Source: Spirochaeta lutea
Lineage (GTDB): Bacteria; Spirochaetota; Spirochaetia; DSM-27196; Salinispiraceae
DNA: 40,445 nt
NCBI RefSeq assembly: GCF_000758165.1
Contig: NZ_JNUP01000072.1
Coordinates: 1 to 40,445 of the forward strand
Reading direction: 5' to 3'
The notes beneath the pieces were generated by a model, which was not told the origin of the DNA, did not search any database, and saw only the letters and a list, made by a program, of their open reading frames with translations. The position numbers were made by a program, and so were the translations under genes. Of the stretch, positions 17,242-25,783 are shown one piece after another; within the stretch, counting starts at the first letter, position 1; the number at the start of each line of letters is the position of its first letter.

Positions 17242-17271
17242 TTGACAGGTCCCCATCAGGCCATGTAGATT
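17242..17271 (+). promoter_or_regulatory. Predicted promoter of asd-lysC
   Basis: A perfect TTGACA (17242-17247) is followed after 18 bases by TAGATT (17266-17271). The leader to the asd start is about 40 bases, too short for a lysine riboswitch, and none is seen upstream either. Confidence 0.55.
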
Positions 17272-17314
17272 GACGACAATTTCACACACCAATACACCAA
17301 GAGGAGGTACGGGC

Positions 17315-18352
17315 ATGAACCCCATAAACGTTGCAATTCTAGGAGCCACCGGCACAGTAGGCCAAAAATTTATTACCCTGCTCCAGGGACATCCCTACTT
17401 CCGTATTCATGAGGTGGTGGCCAGTCCACGCTCCGCGGGGAAACCCTACGCAGAGGCAGCAAGCTGGAAACAGGATATTCCCATTCCCCAGGATGTGGCA
17501 CCCATGGTGGTTAAAAGCCTAGAGGACAGTCTAGAAAGCACCATTCTGTTCTCAGGCCTGGATAGTTCGGTTGCAGGGGAGGCAGAGACCCGGTTCGCAA
17601 AGCAAGGCCACTTTGTAATTTCCAACTCTAAAAACCACCGCATGGACCCGGATGTGCCCCTAATCATCCCAGAAATAAACCCTGAACATTTTGAAATTAT
17701 TAAAACCCAACCCTATCAGGGTGCTATTATTACCAACTCCAACTGTTCGACCATGTTTCTTTCCATGGTGTTAGCCCCCATCCACCGAGAGTTCGGAATC
17801 GAGGCTGTACAAGTGACTACCATGCAGGCAATTTCTGGGGCCGGCTACCCCGGGGTACCTAGTCTGGATATTCTCGGAAACGTCGTACCCTTCATCGGAG
17901 GCGAGGAAGACAAGCTCGAGACTGAGCCCCAAAAGATTCTTGGGACCTATACCAACGGAACCATCATTCCTGCAGATTTCCACGTCAGCGCCCAATGTAA
18001 CCGGGTCCCGGTCATCGACGGCCATACAGAAACCCTTTCCATCAAACTCAAAAAGAAGGCCAGCCCCCAGCAAGTCGCCGAGGTTTTGGCATCCTTTTCG
18101 GGAATGCCCCAGGAACATAAGCTGCCCACCGCTCCCGAGCACCCTATCATCGTAATGAGCGATGAAAACCGGCCACAACCTGCCCGGGATATCTGGCTGC
18201 AGGGCGGCATGGCAACCATGGTGGGACGGATCAGGTCCTGCCCGGTTTTCGACATTAAAATGGTAATAATGGGCCATAATACTGTCCGAGGAGCTGCAGG
18301 TGCTGCAATTTTAAACGGTGAAGCCCTGGTAGAATTGGGGTATCTCCAATGA
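17315..18352 (+). CDS. asd: Aspartate-semialdehyde dehydrogenase
   Basis: This 345-residue NADPH enzyme reduces aspartyl phosphate to aspartate semialdehyde, the branch point to lysine/diaminopimelate, threonine and methionine. It has the Rossmann start AILGATGTVGQKF, catalytic Cys144 in TNSNCSTMF and the active-site region GHTETL. The sequence resembles the archaeal/fungal-type Asd rather than the E. coli type. ATG 17315 follows GAGGAGGT by seven bases; the in-frame 17270 start lacks a site. It overlaps lysC by four bases (ATGA), so the two are translationally coupled and catalyse consecutive steps. Confidence 0.95.
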   Translation: MNPINVAILGATGTVGQKFITLLQGHPYFRIHEVVASPRSAGKPYAEAASWKQDIPIPQDVAPMVVKSLEDSLESTILFSGLDSSVAGEAETRFAKQGHFVISNSKNHRMDPDVPLIIPEINPEHFEIIKTQPYQGAIITNSNCSTMFLSMVLAPIHREFGIEAVQVTTMQAISGAGYPGVPSLDILGNVVPFIGGEEDKLETEPQKILGTYTNGTIIPADFHVSAQCNRVPVIDGHTETLSIKLKKKASPQQVAEVLASFSGMPQEHKLPTAPEHPIIVMSDENRPQPARDIWLQGGMATMVGRIRSCPVFDIKMVIMGHNTVRGAAGAAILNGEALVELGYLQ

Positions 18353-19704
18353 TTGTTCTCAAGTTCGGAGGAACCAGCGTCGGTTCAGCTGAGGTCATTC
18401 AAAACGCCATAACCATAGCCTGGAGTCAGGCCGACCATGCACCGGTGGTCGTTTGTTCCGCCATGGCAAAGACCACCGACACCCTCGTTCGCCTCGCTCA
18501 GGCCGCCTTGGACGGGCGGGAGGATCAGGTTCGCCGAGAGCTGGACCTTCTTTCCACCCTCCATCTCGACGCCCTCGCGGGCCTTACCTCCGGGGAAACC
18601 CGGAGCACCGGACAAGATCTCATCCAGAATCTCCTGGATGAACTCTCCAGCTTAGCCCGAGGCCTCCTGTTGATTCAGGAGGTCAGCCCCCGGAGTAAGG
18701 ACGCCCTTCTGAGTTTCGGTGAGAGGCTTTCAACGACCCTTATCTGGCTGGCATGTGTCGAACGGGGGATTAGCGCTGAACTGTTGGACAGCCGGGAATT
18801 CATAAAAACCGATGAGAAATTCACCGAAGCATCCATTCTCCCCCAGGCGACCCAAGAAGCCATAACGGCCCGGGTCAAGCCCCGAAACAACCACCTCATT
18901 ATTTGCCAGGGGTTTATTGCCTCTACCATGTCCGGGGTCACAACCACCCTGGGGCGCGGTGGATCGGATTACAGCGCCACCATCATTGGTGCCGCTCTCC
19001 AGGCTCAGGAGGTTCAAATCTGGACTGATGTAACCGGAATCATGACCACCGATCCGAGGCTCATCGCTTCGGCAAAAACCATCAGCGAAATCAGTTATGA
19101 GGAAGCCGCGGAACTCTCCTTCTTCGGCGCAAAGGTAATTCATCCCTCCACAATCCAGCCGGCAGTAGAAAAAGAAATCCCTGTTTTGGTTAAAAACACC
19201 AACGCACCCGAGCAACCCGGAACACGTATTTGTCGAACGGTGAAAAACCGGGGTATCCAGGCCATCACCGGAAAGAACGGTATCACCGTTGTCACCGTTC
19301 AATCCAGCAGAATGCTCAACGCCCATGGATTTCTGAAAGCCATCTTTTCCGTGTTCGAGAAACATAGAATTAGTGTTGATCTTGTATCAACCTCCGAGGT
19401 ATCGGTCTCCATGACGGTAAACCGTTTCGAGCCCAGCCTTGAACAAGTCATACAAGAACTTCAGAGTTTTTCCCGGGTAAACGTCGAGCCGGACCACGGG
19501 ATAGTTAGTCTGGTAGGAACCGACCTTTGGAAAGAGGCCAGTTTTACCGCCAGGGTATTTGCCGCACTTCGGGACATTCCTGTACGAATGATCAGCCTCG
19601 GATCTTCGGATATTAATCTCTCGGTAGTGGTACCCCAGGAAAACCTTGAACAGGCCATAACCCTTCTGCACCAGGAGTTGTTTCCCCAGGGTGAAAAAGG
19701 ATAG
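18349..19704 (+). CDS. lysC: Aspartate kinase (LysC type)
   Basis: This 451-residue enzyme phosphorylates aspartate, the first step of the aspartate amino-acid pathway. It has the kinase start LKFGGTSVG, the FGERLS and GRGGSDYSA motifs, and TDVTGIMTTDPR. Two ACT-type regulatory repeats follow (about 305-375 and 380-450, with FSVFEKHRISVDLVSTSEVSVS and LRDIPVRMISLGSSDINLS). Length and layout match the E. coli LysC monofunctional class, which is lysine-inhibited; that inhibition is inferred here. Translation starts within the asd stop (ATGA). The J-domain gene follows after eight bases. Confidence 0.96.
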   Translation: MIVLKFGGTSVGSAEVIQNAITIAWSQADHAPVVVCSAMAKTTDTLVRLAQAALDGREDQVRRELDLLSTLHLDALAGLTSGETRSTGQDLIQNLLDELSSLARGLLLIQEVSPRSKDALLSFGERLSTTLIWLACVERGISAELLDSREFIKTDEKFTEASILPQATQEAITARVKPRNNHLIICQGFIASTMSGVTTTLGRGGSDYSATIIGAALQAQEVQIWTDVTGIMTTDPRLIASAKTISEISYEEAAELSFFGAKVIHPSTIQPAVEKEIPVLVKNTNAPEQPGTRICRTVKNRGIQAITGKNGITVVTVQSSRMLNAHGFLKAIFSVFEKHRISVDLVSTSEVSVSMTVNRFEPSLEQVIQELQSFSRVNVEPDHGIVSLVGTDLWKEASFTARVFAALRDIPVRMISLGSSDINLSVVVPQENLEQAITLLHQELFPQGEKG

Positions 19705-19712
19705 AATAAACC

Positions 19713-20108
19713 ATGGACTTTTTTGAACGCTTGGGAGACACCATACGTGAACTCTTTGATGAGGATACCTCCTACCAGGATTCAGATTTCAGACATGCCT
19801 GGGATGAACTCAACGATTACCTAGATGAAAATACCGGTTCTCAAACCTCCCATGGATCAAACCAGTCATCCAAGCCTGGTCAGTTCAATCCCCGCCCGGT
19901 AGACGGGTTAGTAAAGGATTACAGAAACCTCGAATTGGCTCCCGGTGCCGATGCTGCTCAGGTTCGCCAGGCCTACCGGAAGTTGTTGGTAAAATATCAC
20001 CCCGACCGCCATGCCGCTGATGCGGGCAAACAAAAGATTGCCACAGAGATTACAGCAAAACTCAACGAATCCTATAACCGGATCATGCAGCATCTGGGGG
20101 AGAAATAA
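19713..20108 (+). CDS. Small protein with C-terminal J domain
   Basis: This 131-residue protein has an acidic, Ser/Asn-rich N-terminal half and a J domain at residues about 67-127. The HPD motif is in LVKYHPDRH, flanked by DYRNLELAPGADAAQVRQAYRK and a long helix. J domains stimulate Hsp70 (DnaK) ATPase. It lacks the Gly/Phe and zinc-finger parts of DnaJ, so it is a specialised co-chaperone. It starts eight bases after lysC and is probably cotranscribed with asd-lysC, without an obvious pathway link. The partner Hsp70 is not in the window. Confidence 0.85.
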   Translation: MDFFERLGDTIRELFDEDTSYQDSDFRHAWDELNDYLDENTGSQTSHGSNQSSKPGQFNPRPVDGLVKDYRNLELAPGADAAQVRQAYRKLLVKYHPDRHAADAGKQKIATEITAKLNESYNRIMQHLGEK

Positions 20109-20177
20109 TCACACCCCTGGGTAGGCAGGCCTCAGGGTACCGCCCCGGACTTAGCGGACTCATCGGCCGTTCGGAGG
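20109..20177. other. Short convergent intergenic gap without a clear terminator
   Basis: Sixty-nine bases separate the converging J-domain and response-regulator genes. GC-rich inverted pieces are present but there is no T-tract on either strand. Confidence 0.4.
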
Positions 20178-21524
20178 TCACTCCAAACCGTACTCATGAA
20201 TTTTTCGGTGCAGGGTTTTCCGCCCGATACCCAAGACCTCGGAGGCCTTGCTTTTATTGCCCTTCTCTGCAGCAAGAGTAGCCCGGATTAATTCCCGTTC
20301 GGCATCCGCCATGGACGCTCCAATGGACAGTTTAATATAATCCCCCTCATTATCCTGTCCAATGTGGGGGGGAAGGTCGTCAAGGGTGATGATATCCCCC
20401 TTGGCAAGCACTACTGCGCTCTCGATGGTGTTCCTCAGCTCCCTGATATTGCCGGGCCACTGATACCGATGGATAGCGGCCCTGGCTTTCTGGTCGATGC
20501 CATGGATGATCTTGCCGTTCTCCTCTGAAAATTCCTTCAAGAAGGATGATACCAACAGGGGAATATCATCCTTCCGTTCCCGGAGGGGTGGAATGTGAAT
20601 ATTGACCACATTCAATCGGTAGTATAAGTCTTCTCGAAAGGTTCCCTGCTCAATCTCAGCCTTCAGATCCCTGTTGGTAGCAGCAATAAGACGGACATCG
20701 ACCTCCACGGTCTGTTCACCCCCTACCCGTTCAAAGCTCTTCTCCTGAAGAACCCGGAGAATCTTTATCTGAACTGATTGGTTGATCTCCCCAATCTCAT
20801 CAAGAAATATAGAACCGAGATGGGCGAGTTCAAACCGTCCCCTCTTCCGGTTCACCGCACCGGTAAAAGCTCCCTTCTCATGACCGAACAATTCACTCTC
20901 TAGGAGACTTTCTGAAAGGGCGGCACAGTGTACCTTAATGAATGCCTTCTCCCTCCTGGGACTCAACCGGTGGATTGCATCGGCTACCAATTCTTTACCT
21001 ACACCGCTCTCGCCGGTTATCAGAACCGATGCCTTCGTAGGGGCAACCTGGTTAATCATTTCAAAGACTTTCTGCATTGCCGGACTTTTTCCGATGATGT
21101 GGTTTGAGAGGCGACGTCCCTCCAGCTCAGCCTGAAGCTGGCGGTGCTGCAACACAAGTTCACGGGTTGAAAGGGCACGGCGCACCAGCAGACTAAGTCT
21201 TTCAAGATCCAGGGGTTTGGTCAGAAAATCGAAGGCTCCGTCTCGCATCGCCTGCACCGCTGTCTCAATGGTGCCATGGCCGGTTAAAACGATGACGGCT
21301 ACCGAAGGCCAATGCTGTACCACCTCATTGAGGAGCTGTTCCCCGGAAAGACGGGGCATCCGCAGATCGGTAACCACCAGATCAATCTCCTCTTGCCTCA
21401 TGATTTCAAGGGCCTGTTGCCCGTCCACCGCCTGATATACCTGATAGCCGTCTAGTTCCAGGTTCTTCGCAAGCCCCTCGCGGATATTTTTCTCGTCCTC
21501 AGCGAGCAAGATATTAAACTTCAT
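20178..21524 (-). CDS. NtrC-family response regulator, sigma-54 activator (Rrp2-like)
   Basis: This 448-residue regulator has three parts. The receiver domain (1-120) has phosphoacceptor Asp53 in VVTDLRMP. The AAA+ sigma-54 activator domain (about 140-380) has Walker A GESGVGKE, the sigma-54-contact loop GAFTGA and Walker [10 protein letters not shown]. The C-terminal Fis-type HTH (about 405-448) is [25 protein letters not shown]. All parts needed to activate a sigma-54 promoter are intact. It overlaps its partner kinase by 11 bases, with GGAGG before ATG. Size and layout match Borrelia Rrp2 and the Treponema AtoC-like regulator. The RpoS-like gene's sigma-54 promoter at 12856-12873 is a natural candidate target. 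Confidence 0.93.
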   Translation of the reverse strand: MKFNILLAEDEKNIREGLAKNLELDGYQVYQAVDGQQALEIMRQEEIDLVVTDLRMPRLSGEQLLNEVVQHWPSVAVIVLTGHGTIETAVQAMRDGAFDFLTKPLDLERLSLLVRRALSTRELVLQHRQLQAELEGRRLSNHIIGKSPAMQKVFEMINQVAPTKASVLITGESGVGKELVADAIHRLSPRREKAFIKVHCAALSESLLESELFGHEKGAFTGAVNRKRGRFELAHLGSIFLDEIGEINQSVQIKILRVLQEKSFERVGGEQTVEVDVRLIAATNRDLKAEIEQGTFREDLYYRLNVVNIHIPPLRERKDDIPLLVSSFLKEFSEENGKIIHGIDQKARAAIHRYQWPGNIRELRNTIESAVVLAKGDIITLDDLPPHIGQDNEGDYIKLSIGASMADAERELIRATLAAEKGNKSKASEVLGIGRKTLHRKIHEYGLE

Positions 21525-22707
21525 CAGCTACCTCCCACTCAGGCTCATCGGTCTCATTCCCCAGCAGATGGGGTTCTTTCTGGGGTACGGGAAAGCTGAT
21601 GGTAAAGGTTGTGCCCCTACCTTCCTTACTCATCACCGTAATCTCCCCATGGTGTTCCTTTATTATCTTATAGACGAGGGTAAGACCGATACCCGAGCCG
21701 AAATCCTTGGTCGTAAAGTACGGCTCAAAGATCTTTTCCATAACCTCCTGGGACATGCCGATCCCATCATCACTGATCCGGAGAATTACCTCATCCCCCT
21801 TTTTCTGGGTGCTTAATACCAGGGTCCCACCATCCGGCATGGCGTTCATGGCATTCTTCACCATATTGAGGATTGCCTGTTTCATAAACTTCTCATCCAT
21901 GAGGATATGGCTCAACCCATCCTCTAACTCGGCCTTCACCTGAATACCGGTCTGCTCGAGTTCATACTGCATAAACTTGAGCAAATCTTGAATGAGACAG
22001 TTCAAGCAGCCCTCGGATAACGACATATCCATGGGCCGCACCGCAAACAGAAAATCCACTACAATCTTGTTGAGCCGTTCGACTTCCTCGTTAATGACAT
22101 CCAAATAGGAGGATATATCCTCGCTTTCCACCCGCCCTTTCTCACGAATCAACCGCTGAATAAGCTGGATATGTATTCCTATGGATCCCAGGGGATTTTT
22201 AATCTCATGGGCCACCCCGGCCGTGAGGGTGGTTAAGCTTGCCAGACTTTCAGCCCGGCGTAATTTTGCCTCCCTCCAGCGTTTCTCTGAGATATCTTCG
22301 ATGTGCAAGATACTTCCTTGAACACGCCCGGCATGAACCAGGGGTAAAATGCTAAGACTGAGGATTTTTGTTGCTCCGCCACTCGACAGGGTAAACTCCC
22401 GGTCGCTGACGGTCTCCTGATCCTCAAGATTGATCTGTATAAACCTACTGATATCCGCATCATCGATTATGTCCCAAATGATCTTCTCATACACCTCTGT
22501 TCCGGTAAGAGGAAGCAGCCGTTCGGCTGACTTATTACAGACCATGACCCGGTTATTCTGATCGGCAGCAATCACACCATCGGTCATACTATCTAGAACA
22601 ATCTCAAGACTCTCGTTTTCCCGGGCCAGATCACGGATAAGGCTGTAGATCTGCTGCGAATCGAGCTTCGGCAGCTTATGGAGCGCCCGCTGAATGAACT
22701 TACGCAT
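21514..22707 (-). CDS. Soluble PAS-domain histidine kinase (Hk2/AtoS-like)
   Basis: This 397-residue kinase has no membrane segment. A PAS domain (about 32-150; SMTDGVIAADQNNRVMVCNKSAERLL) is followed by a dimerisation/phosphoacceptor helix with His in LTAGVAHEIKNPLGSI. A GHKL ATPase follows, with the N box NMVKNAMNAM, ISDDGIGM, and FGSGIGLTLV. It starts within the end of the holB-like gene (8-base overlap) and ends inside the regulator gene (11-base overlap), so it is tightly coupled to both. The signal sensed is cytoplasmic and unknown. Confidence 0.93.
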   Translation of the reverse strand: MRKFIQRALHKLPKLDSQQIYSLIRDLARENESLEIVLDSMTDGVIAADQNNRVMVCNKSAERLLPLTGTEVYEKIIWDIIDDADISRFIQINLEDQETVSDREFTLSSGGATKILSLSILPLVHAGRVQGSILHIEDISEKRWREAKLRRAESLASLTTLTAGVAHEIKNPLGSIGIHIQLIQRLIREKGRVESEDISSYLDVINEEVERLNKIVVDFLFAVRPMDMSLSEGCLNCLIQDLLKFMQYELEQTGIQVKAELEDGLSHILMDEKFMKQAILNMVKNAMNAMPDGGTLVLSTQKKGDEVILRISDDGIGMSQEVMEKIFEPYFTTKDFGSGIGLTLVYKIIKEHHGEITVMSKEGRGTTFTISFPVPQKEPHLLGNETDEPEWEVADEV

Positions 22708-23917
22708 CCTTTAGAATCCCCCCAAAAAATATCTGCTCAAACACCGTCTCCGGACCAATGTTATAACCCTCCAGGCGCTGGTACTGTAGATCGATACGCT
22801 GAAGCATTGCCTGGTACCATTCCGGTGAATGGGGTTGCTCTCCCTGGGGTGATGCCAGACAGTTGCGGAATAACCCGCCGGTTTCCTGCAGCACATGACG
22901 TACCGCCTCGCGCCGGCTCTGGGGCGGCAGGGCTGTAAATGCAGTCACGAAGGAACGAAGGCGCAGGTAGGCTCCCTCCCCGCCATTTTGTACCAGATCA
23001 AACAGGGTTTGCGCGGCTTCCGTAACAGAGAGCTCATCCCCGGTACGTATCCCCAAGAAGACATCCCGGAGACCAGCGTACTCCGACCCTTGTATTCGGA
23101 AAATTCGGTTCAGAACCTCCTGCTCGGTCTTCTGACTTCGTTGGGGAAAGGTATATACCCGCAATCGCGATCGTAGAGTTGGCATTAGTCCCGTCAGACG
23201 GGTTGTGGTTAAAATGAAGTTGGTTTTTGTCGGGGGCTCTTCCAAAATCTTCAATAGGCTATTGGACGCTGCATCATTTAGCCGTTCGGCGTTCTCGATA
23301 ATGATTGTTTTGCGTGAATCTCCTCCGGAAATGTGGGTCCATGCCGTCAACCGGCGGATCATATTCACCGTTGCACCATCTGCGGGTAATAGTTGGAGCA
23401 GTTTATCGGTTTCACCGTACAGCTTCTCCAAAATCCCCGCTCGCTCCTTCTCCCCCGTCCCGGGTCTTCCCGGCTGTAGGGGATCCAAGGATTCTTCGAT
23501 CTCGTCGATAATCCGGGATGCCTTACCCAGCTTCTGATCTTCACCTTCCCATAGAAGGGGTTCAAACCGGTTCGTGAGCTTCCGTACCGCCCGTAGGAAG
23601 AGATACCGGTTACCTTCTCGATCGTCTCCGGACAGGGATTTTCCGCACAGTCGTATTTCATCCGCAAAATACCGGTGACCGAGCATGAGGGTGTAGGGGC
23701 TCATAAGCACCCTGTGTTGCCTGCAGGAGAGGCAGGAACAATTCCACGGAGCGTTTTTTTGTGTGCACGAGAGGCTTCTGGCAAGCTCCAGGGCTGTGCT
23801 TAATTTCCCGGCATACTCGGGGCCGTTGAACAGCACCGCACCGGGTAATGCCTGGGTTCCAACATCTTCCATGATCCGGGTAACCACCGCCTCCTGGCCG
23901 AGGATGTTTTCAAACAT
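22700..23917 (-). CDS. DNA polymerase III delta'-like clamp-loader subunit
   Basis: This protein of about 405 residues belongs to the HolB/DnaX-like AAA+ group. It has LGQEAVVTRI at the start, a Walker A variant GPEYAGKLS, a CSCLSCRQH zinc-type cluster, and the hallmark NAERLNDAASNSLLKILEEPP followed by PTLRSRLR. Delta' subunits are about 330 residues; the extra length lies after the cysteine cluster. ATG 23917 was chosen because GGGGGGAG precedes it and it overlaps the cvpA stop by eight bases; an alternative start at 23950 adds 11 residues. The role is loading the sliding clamp during replication. Confidence 0.82.
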   Translation of the reverse strand: MFENILGQEAVVTRIMEDVGTQALPGAVLFNGPEYAGKLSTALELARSLSCTQKNAPWNCSCLSCRQHRVLMSPYTLMLGHRYFADEIRLCGKSLSGDDREGNRYLFLRAVRKLTNRFEPLLWEGEDQKLGKASRIIDEIEESLDPLQPGRPGTGEKERAGILEKLYGETDKLLQLLPADGATVNMIRRLTAWTHISGGDSRKTIIIENAERLNDAASNSLLKILEEPPTKTNFILTTTRLTGLMPTLRSRLRVYTFPQRSQKTEQEVLNRIFRIQGSEYAGLRDVFLGIRTGDELSVTEAAQTLFDLVQNGGEGAYLRLRSFVTAFTALPPQSRREAVRHVLQETGGLFRNCLASPQGEQPHSPEWYQAMLQRIDLQYQRLEGYNIGPETVFEQIFFGGILKDA

Positions 23918-24422
23918 CCACTCCCCCCGATTCTCCGGTGAGTCCTCCATTCAGCACCGCGGCTGCATAGGGGAAAAAGGGAGAGAGCAATCCGTAAATA
24001 ACACTTTCCTCAAGAATTTGCTGAACTTCAAAAAAAGGCTGAATCTGCATGATAAAAAGCAGGATAAAGCAAAGCAATATGCCCTCAATTAAACCGAGAA
24101 ATAATCCCAAGGCCTTGTCCAGATTTTGCAGATTCACCCGCTCAATGAGACCGTTCAATCCTGCCTCAAAGAGTTTAAGCACAAGGTACACTAATACAAA
24201 AATACCGAGGAACGATGCAACCTGGGTCCAAACGGACTGCCCAAGCCATTGCTCTAAAAACACAGCCGCGACTCCACTGAATATCATGGCAAGCAGAATA
24301 CCCAGGATCACCGCCCCAACACTCATGAGTTCCTTTACGAACCCCCGAAAGACGGCTCGAATACCTGCTAACCCCGTAATAATTAGGAGCACAACATCAA
24401 GGGTAGTTATATTAAAATTCAT
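23910..24422 (-). CDS. CvpA-family membrane protein
   Basis: This 170-residue protein has about four hydrophobic segments (roughly 9-26, 33-55, 66-85 and 104-125) and the family-typical start TTLDVVLLIITGLAGIRAVFRGF. CvpA proteins are inner-membrane proteins, first linked to colicin V export, with roles in cell-envelope homeostasis. GGAGG lies six bases before ATG. It is the first gene of the cvpA-holB-kinase-regulator operon. A -10-like TATACT lies at 24446-24441 with a weak -35, just downstream of repeat copy C. Confidence 0.82.
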   Translation of the reverse strand: MNFNITTLDVVLLIITGLAGIRAVFRGFVKELMSVGAVILGILLAMIFSGVAAVFLEQWLGQSVWTQVASFLGIFVLVYLVLKLFEAGLNGLIERVNLQNLDKALGLFLGLIEGILLCFILLFIMQIQPFFEVQQILEESVIYGLLSPFFPYAAAVLNGGLTGESGGVDV

Positions 24423-24516
24423 TCAATTCCTCCAGCGGACAGTATAACCTATTCTCCCGGCATCTAAACACATCCATGGATAACACATTTCCCGGGGAGG
24501 CTCCATTTTTTATATA

Positions 24517-24620
24517 TAGTACGCAATAGGTTGTAATATTGCACTCCGGCGACACTACCCATGGCTGGCCTTATAGGCTGGTCCGCTATATCGGTGTTGT
24601 TTACAGCCTGTTGCGCACTA
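24517..24620 (+). repeat. Dispersed ~104-bp palindromic repeat, copy C
   Basis: The copy begins TAGTACGCAATAGGTTGTAA and ends TTTACAGCCTGTTGCGCACTA, flanked by TA. The core has ACTACCCATGGCTGG and the TCCGCTATATCGGTG segment. It lies between the cvpA operon start and the murG stop, so a transcript of murG would read through it. Confidence 0.88.
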
Positions 24621-24628
24621 CAAAATTC

Positions 24629-25723
24629 TCACCCCGACTGTTGTATTATAGTCATAATCCTGTCTGCAATGATCCCTGCCGCGTCCCGGGGTAATGCATC
24701 CGCGTGAGATGCCATTTCCTCTCTTTTCTGCCTATTTGCAATCAGAGACTCCAGAGCCGTTCCAAACTCTTCCGCTTCGGGATCCATCATTACCTGATAC
24801 GCTCCGGTTTGTTCAAAGATCCGGGCGTTGCGAATTTGATCACCCCGGGATCCAGCAGTCAAGGGAATGAGTATTCCTGGGATCGTCAAAACCCCCAGCT
24901 CCCACAAGGTCCCGGCACCAGCCCGGGCCACAGCCAAATCGGCCATCGCCAATACATGCTTCATCTCCGGACCTATGAAATCCCGGGGATAATAGAACCC
25001 CGGCTCTTCCCCGGGTGGCTGCCACTGTTTCCCGTATTGATGAATAATCACCGCTTTTCCCCGAAGCCGAGGAAGATTCTCTTGCACCAAATTGTTGACC
25101 TGTACCGCCCCGAGACTGCCCCCAAGGACTACCACAACCGGCACCCCTTCTCGGATTCCGGGGAATAAGCTCCTCCCTTCTCGCGGATCACCCCTAAAAA
25201 GGTCCTCACGAATGGGATTCCCGCTCACGTGAACCCGGGGTTTAATTGAGTCAGGAAAGTACTGGATACTATCTTTGTAGGCCACAAATATGGCACTTGA
25301 TTTTTTCATATTAAGACGGGTTGCCAATCCTGGATCCAGATCAGATTCATGGGATATAACGGGGATTTTTAACAACCCCGCAGCCCAAACCGGGGGCACC
25401 GTGACATACCCCCCCTTGGAAAAAATCGCTGCCGGAGGATCCTTCAAGAAATCGATCATACAATGTACAAATCCCCCCAGAATTTTAAAGATATCTATGA
25501 AATTCTGAAATGAAAGATACCTGCGCAGTTTTCCTGAAGGTATGTGCCGGAATTCCAACCCATCAATCCCGCTGGAACCGACAATTTCCGCCTCAATACC
25601 CCTTCGGCTCCCTACCCAGGTGATTCTTCCCGACCACGACCTCCGTAAGGCCCAGGCGACAGCAAGACCCGGGTATACATGACCTCCGGTGCCCCCTCCG
25701 GTAAACACTATCCGTTGCTCCAC
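24629..25723 (-). CDS. murG: UDP-GlcNAc:undecaprenyl-PP-MurNAc-pentapeptide GlcNAc transferase
   Basis: This 364-residue membrane-associated glycosyltransferase makes lipid II for peptidoglycan. The N-terminal motif is IVFTGGGTGGHVYPGLAVAW. Others are SKGGYVTVPPVWAA, ISHESDLDPGLATR, VVLGGSLGAVQVN, and the C-terminal ARAGAGTLWELGVLTIPGILIPL. A GTG start at 25723 was chosen: GGAGG lies six bases upstream and the family begins right at this motif. A longer frame from 25777 overlaps the divergent promoter region. It is monocistronic here, not within a dcw cluster. Confidence 0.95.
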   Translation of the reverse strand: MEQRIVFTGGGTGGHVYPGLAVAWALRRSWSGRITWVGSRRGIEAEIVGSSGIDGLEFRHIPSGKLRRYLSFQNFIDIFKILGGFVHCMIDFLKDPPAAIFSKGGYVTVPPVWAAGLLKIPVISHESDLDPGLATRLNMKKSSAIFVAYKDSIQYFPDSIKPRVHVSGNPIREDLFRGDPREGRSLFPGIREGVPVVVVLGGSLGAVQVNNLVQENLPRLRGKAVIIHQYGKQWQPPGEEPGFYYPRDFIGPEMKHVLAMADLAVARAGAGTLWELGVLTIPGILIPLTAGSRGDQIRNARIFEQTGAYQVMMDPEAEEFGTALESLIANRQKREEMASHADALPRDAAGIIADRIMTIIQQSG

Positions 25724-25783
25724 AACCTTCCTCCAGTCATACGGCTTGCCGAAGAATCTCCGGTCTCCTATACTCATACTACC

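Noticed and set aside
17063-17314. Lysine riboswitch before asd-lysC
   Set aside because: The predicted leader is only about 40 bases and no conserved lysine-riboswitch structure or terminator was seen.
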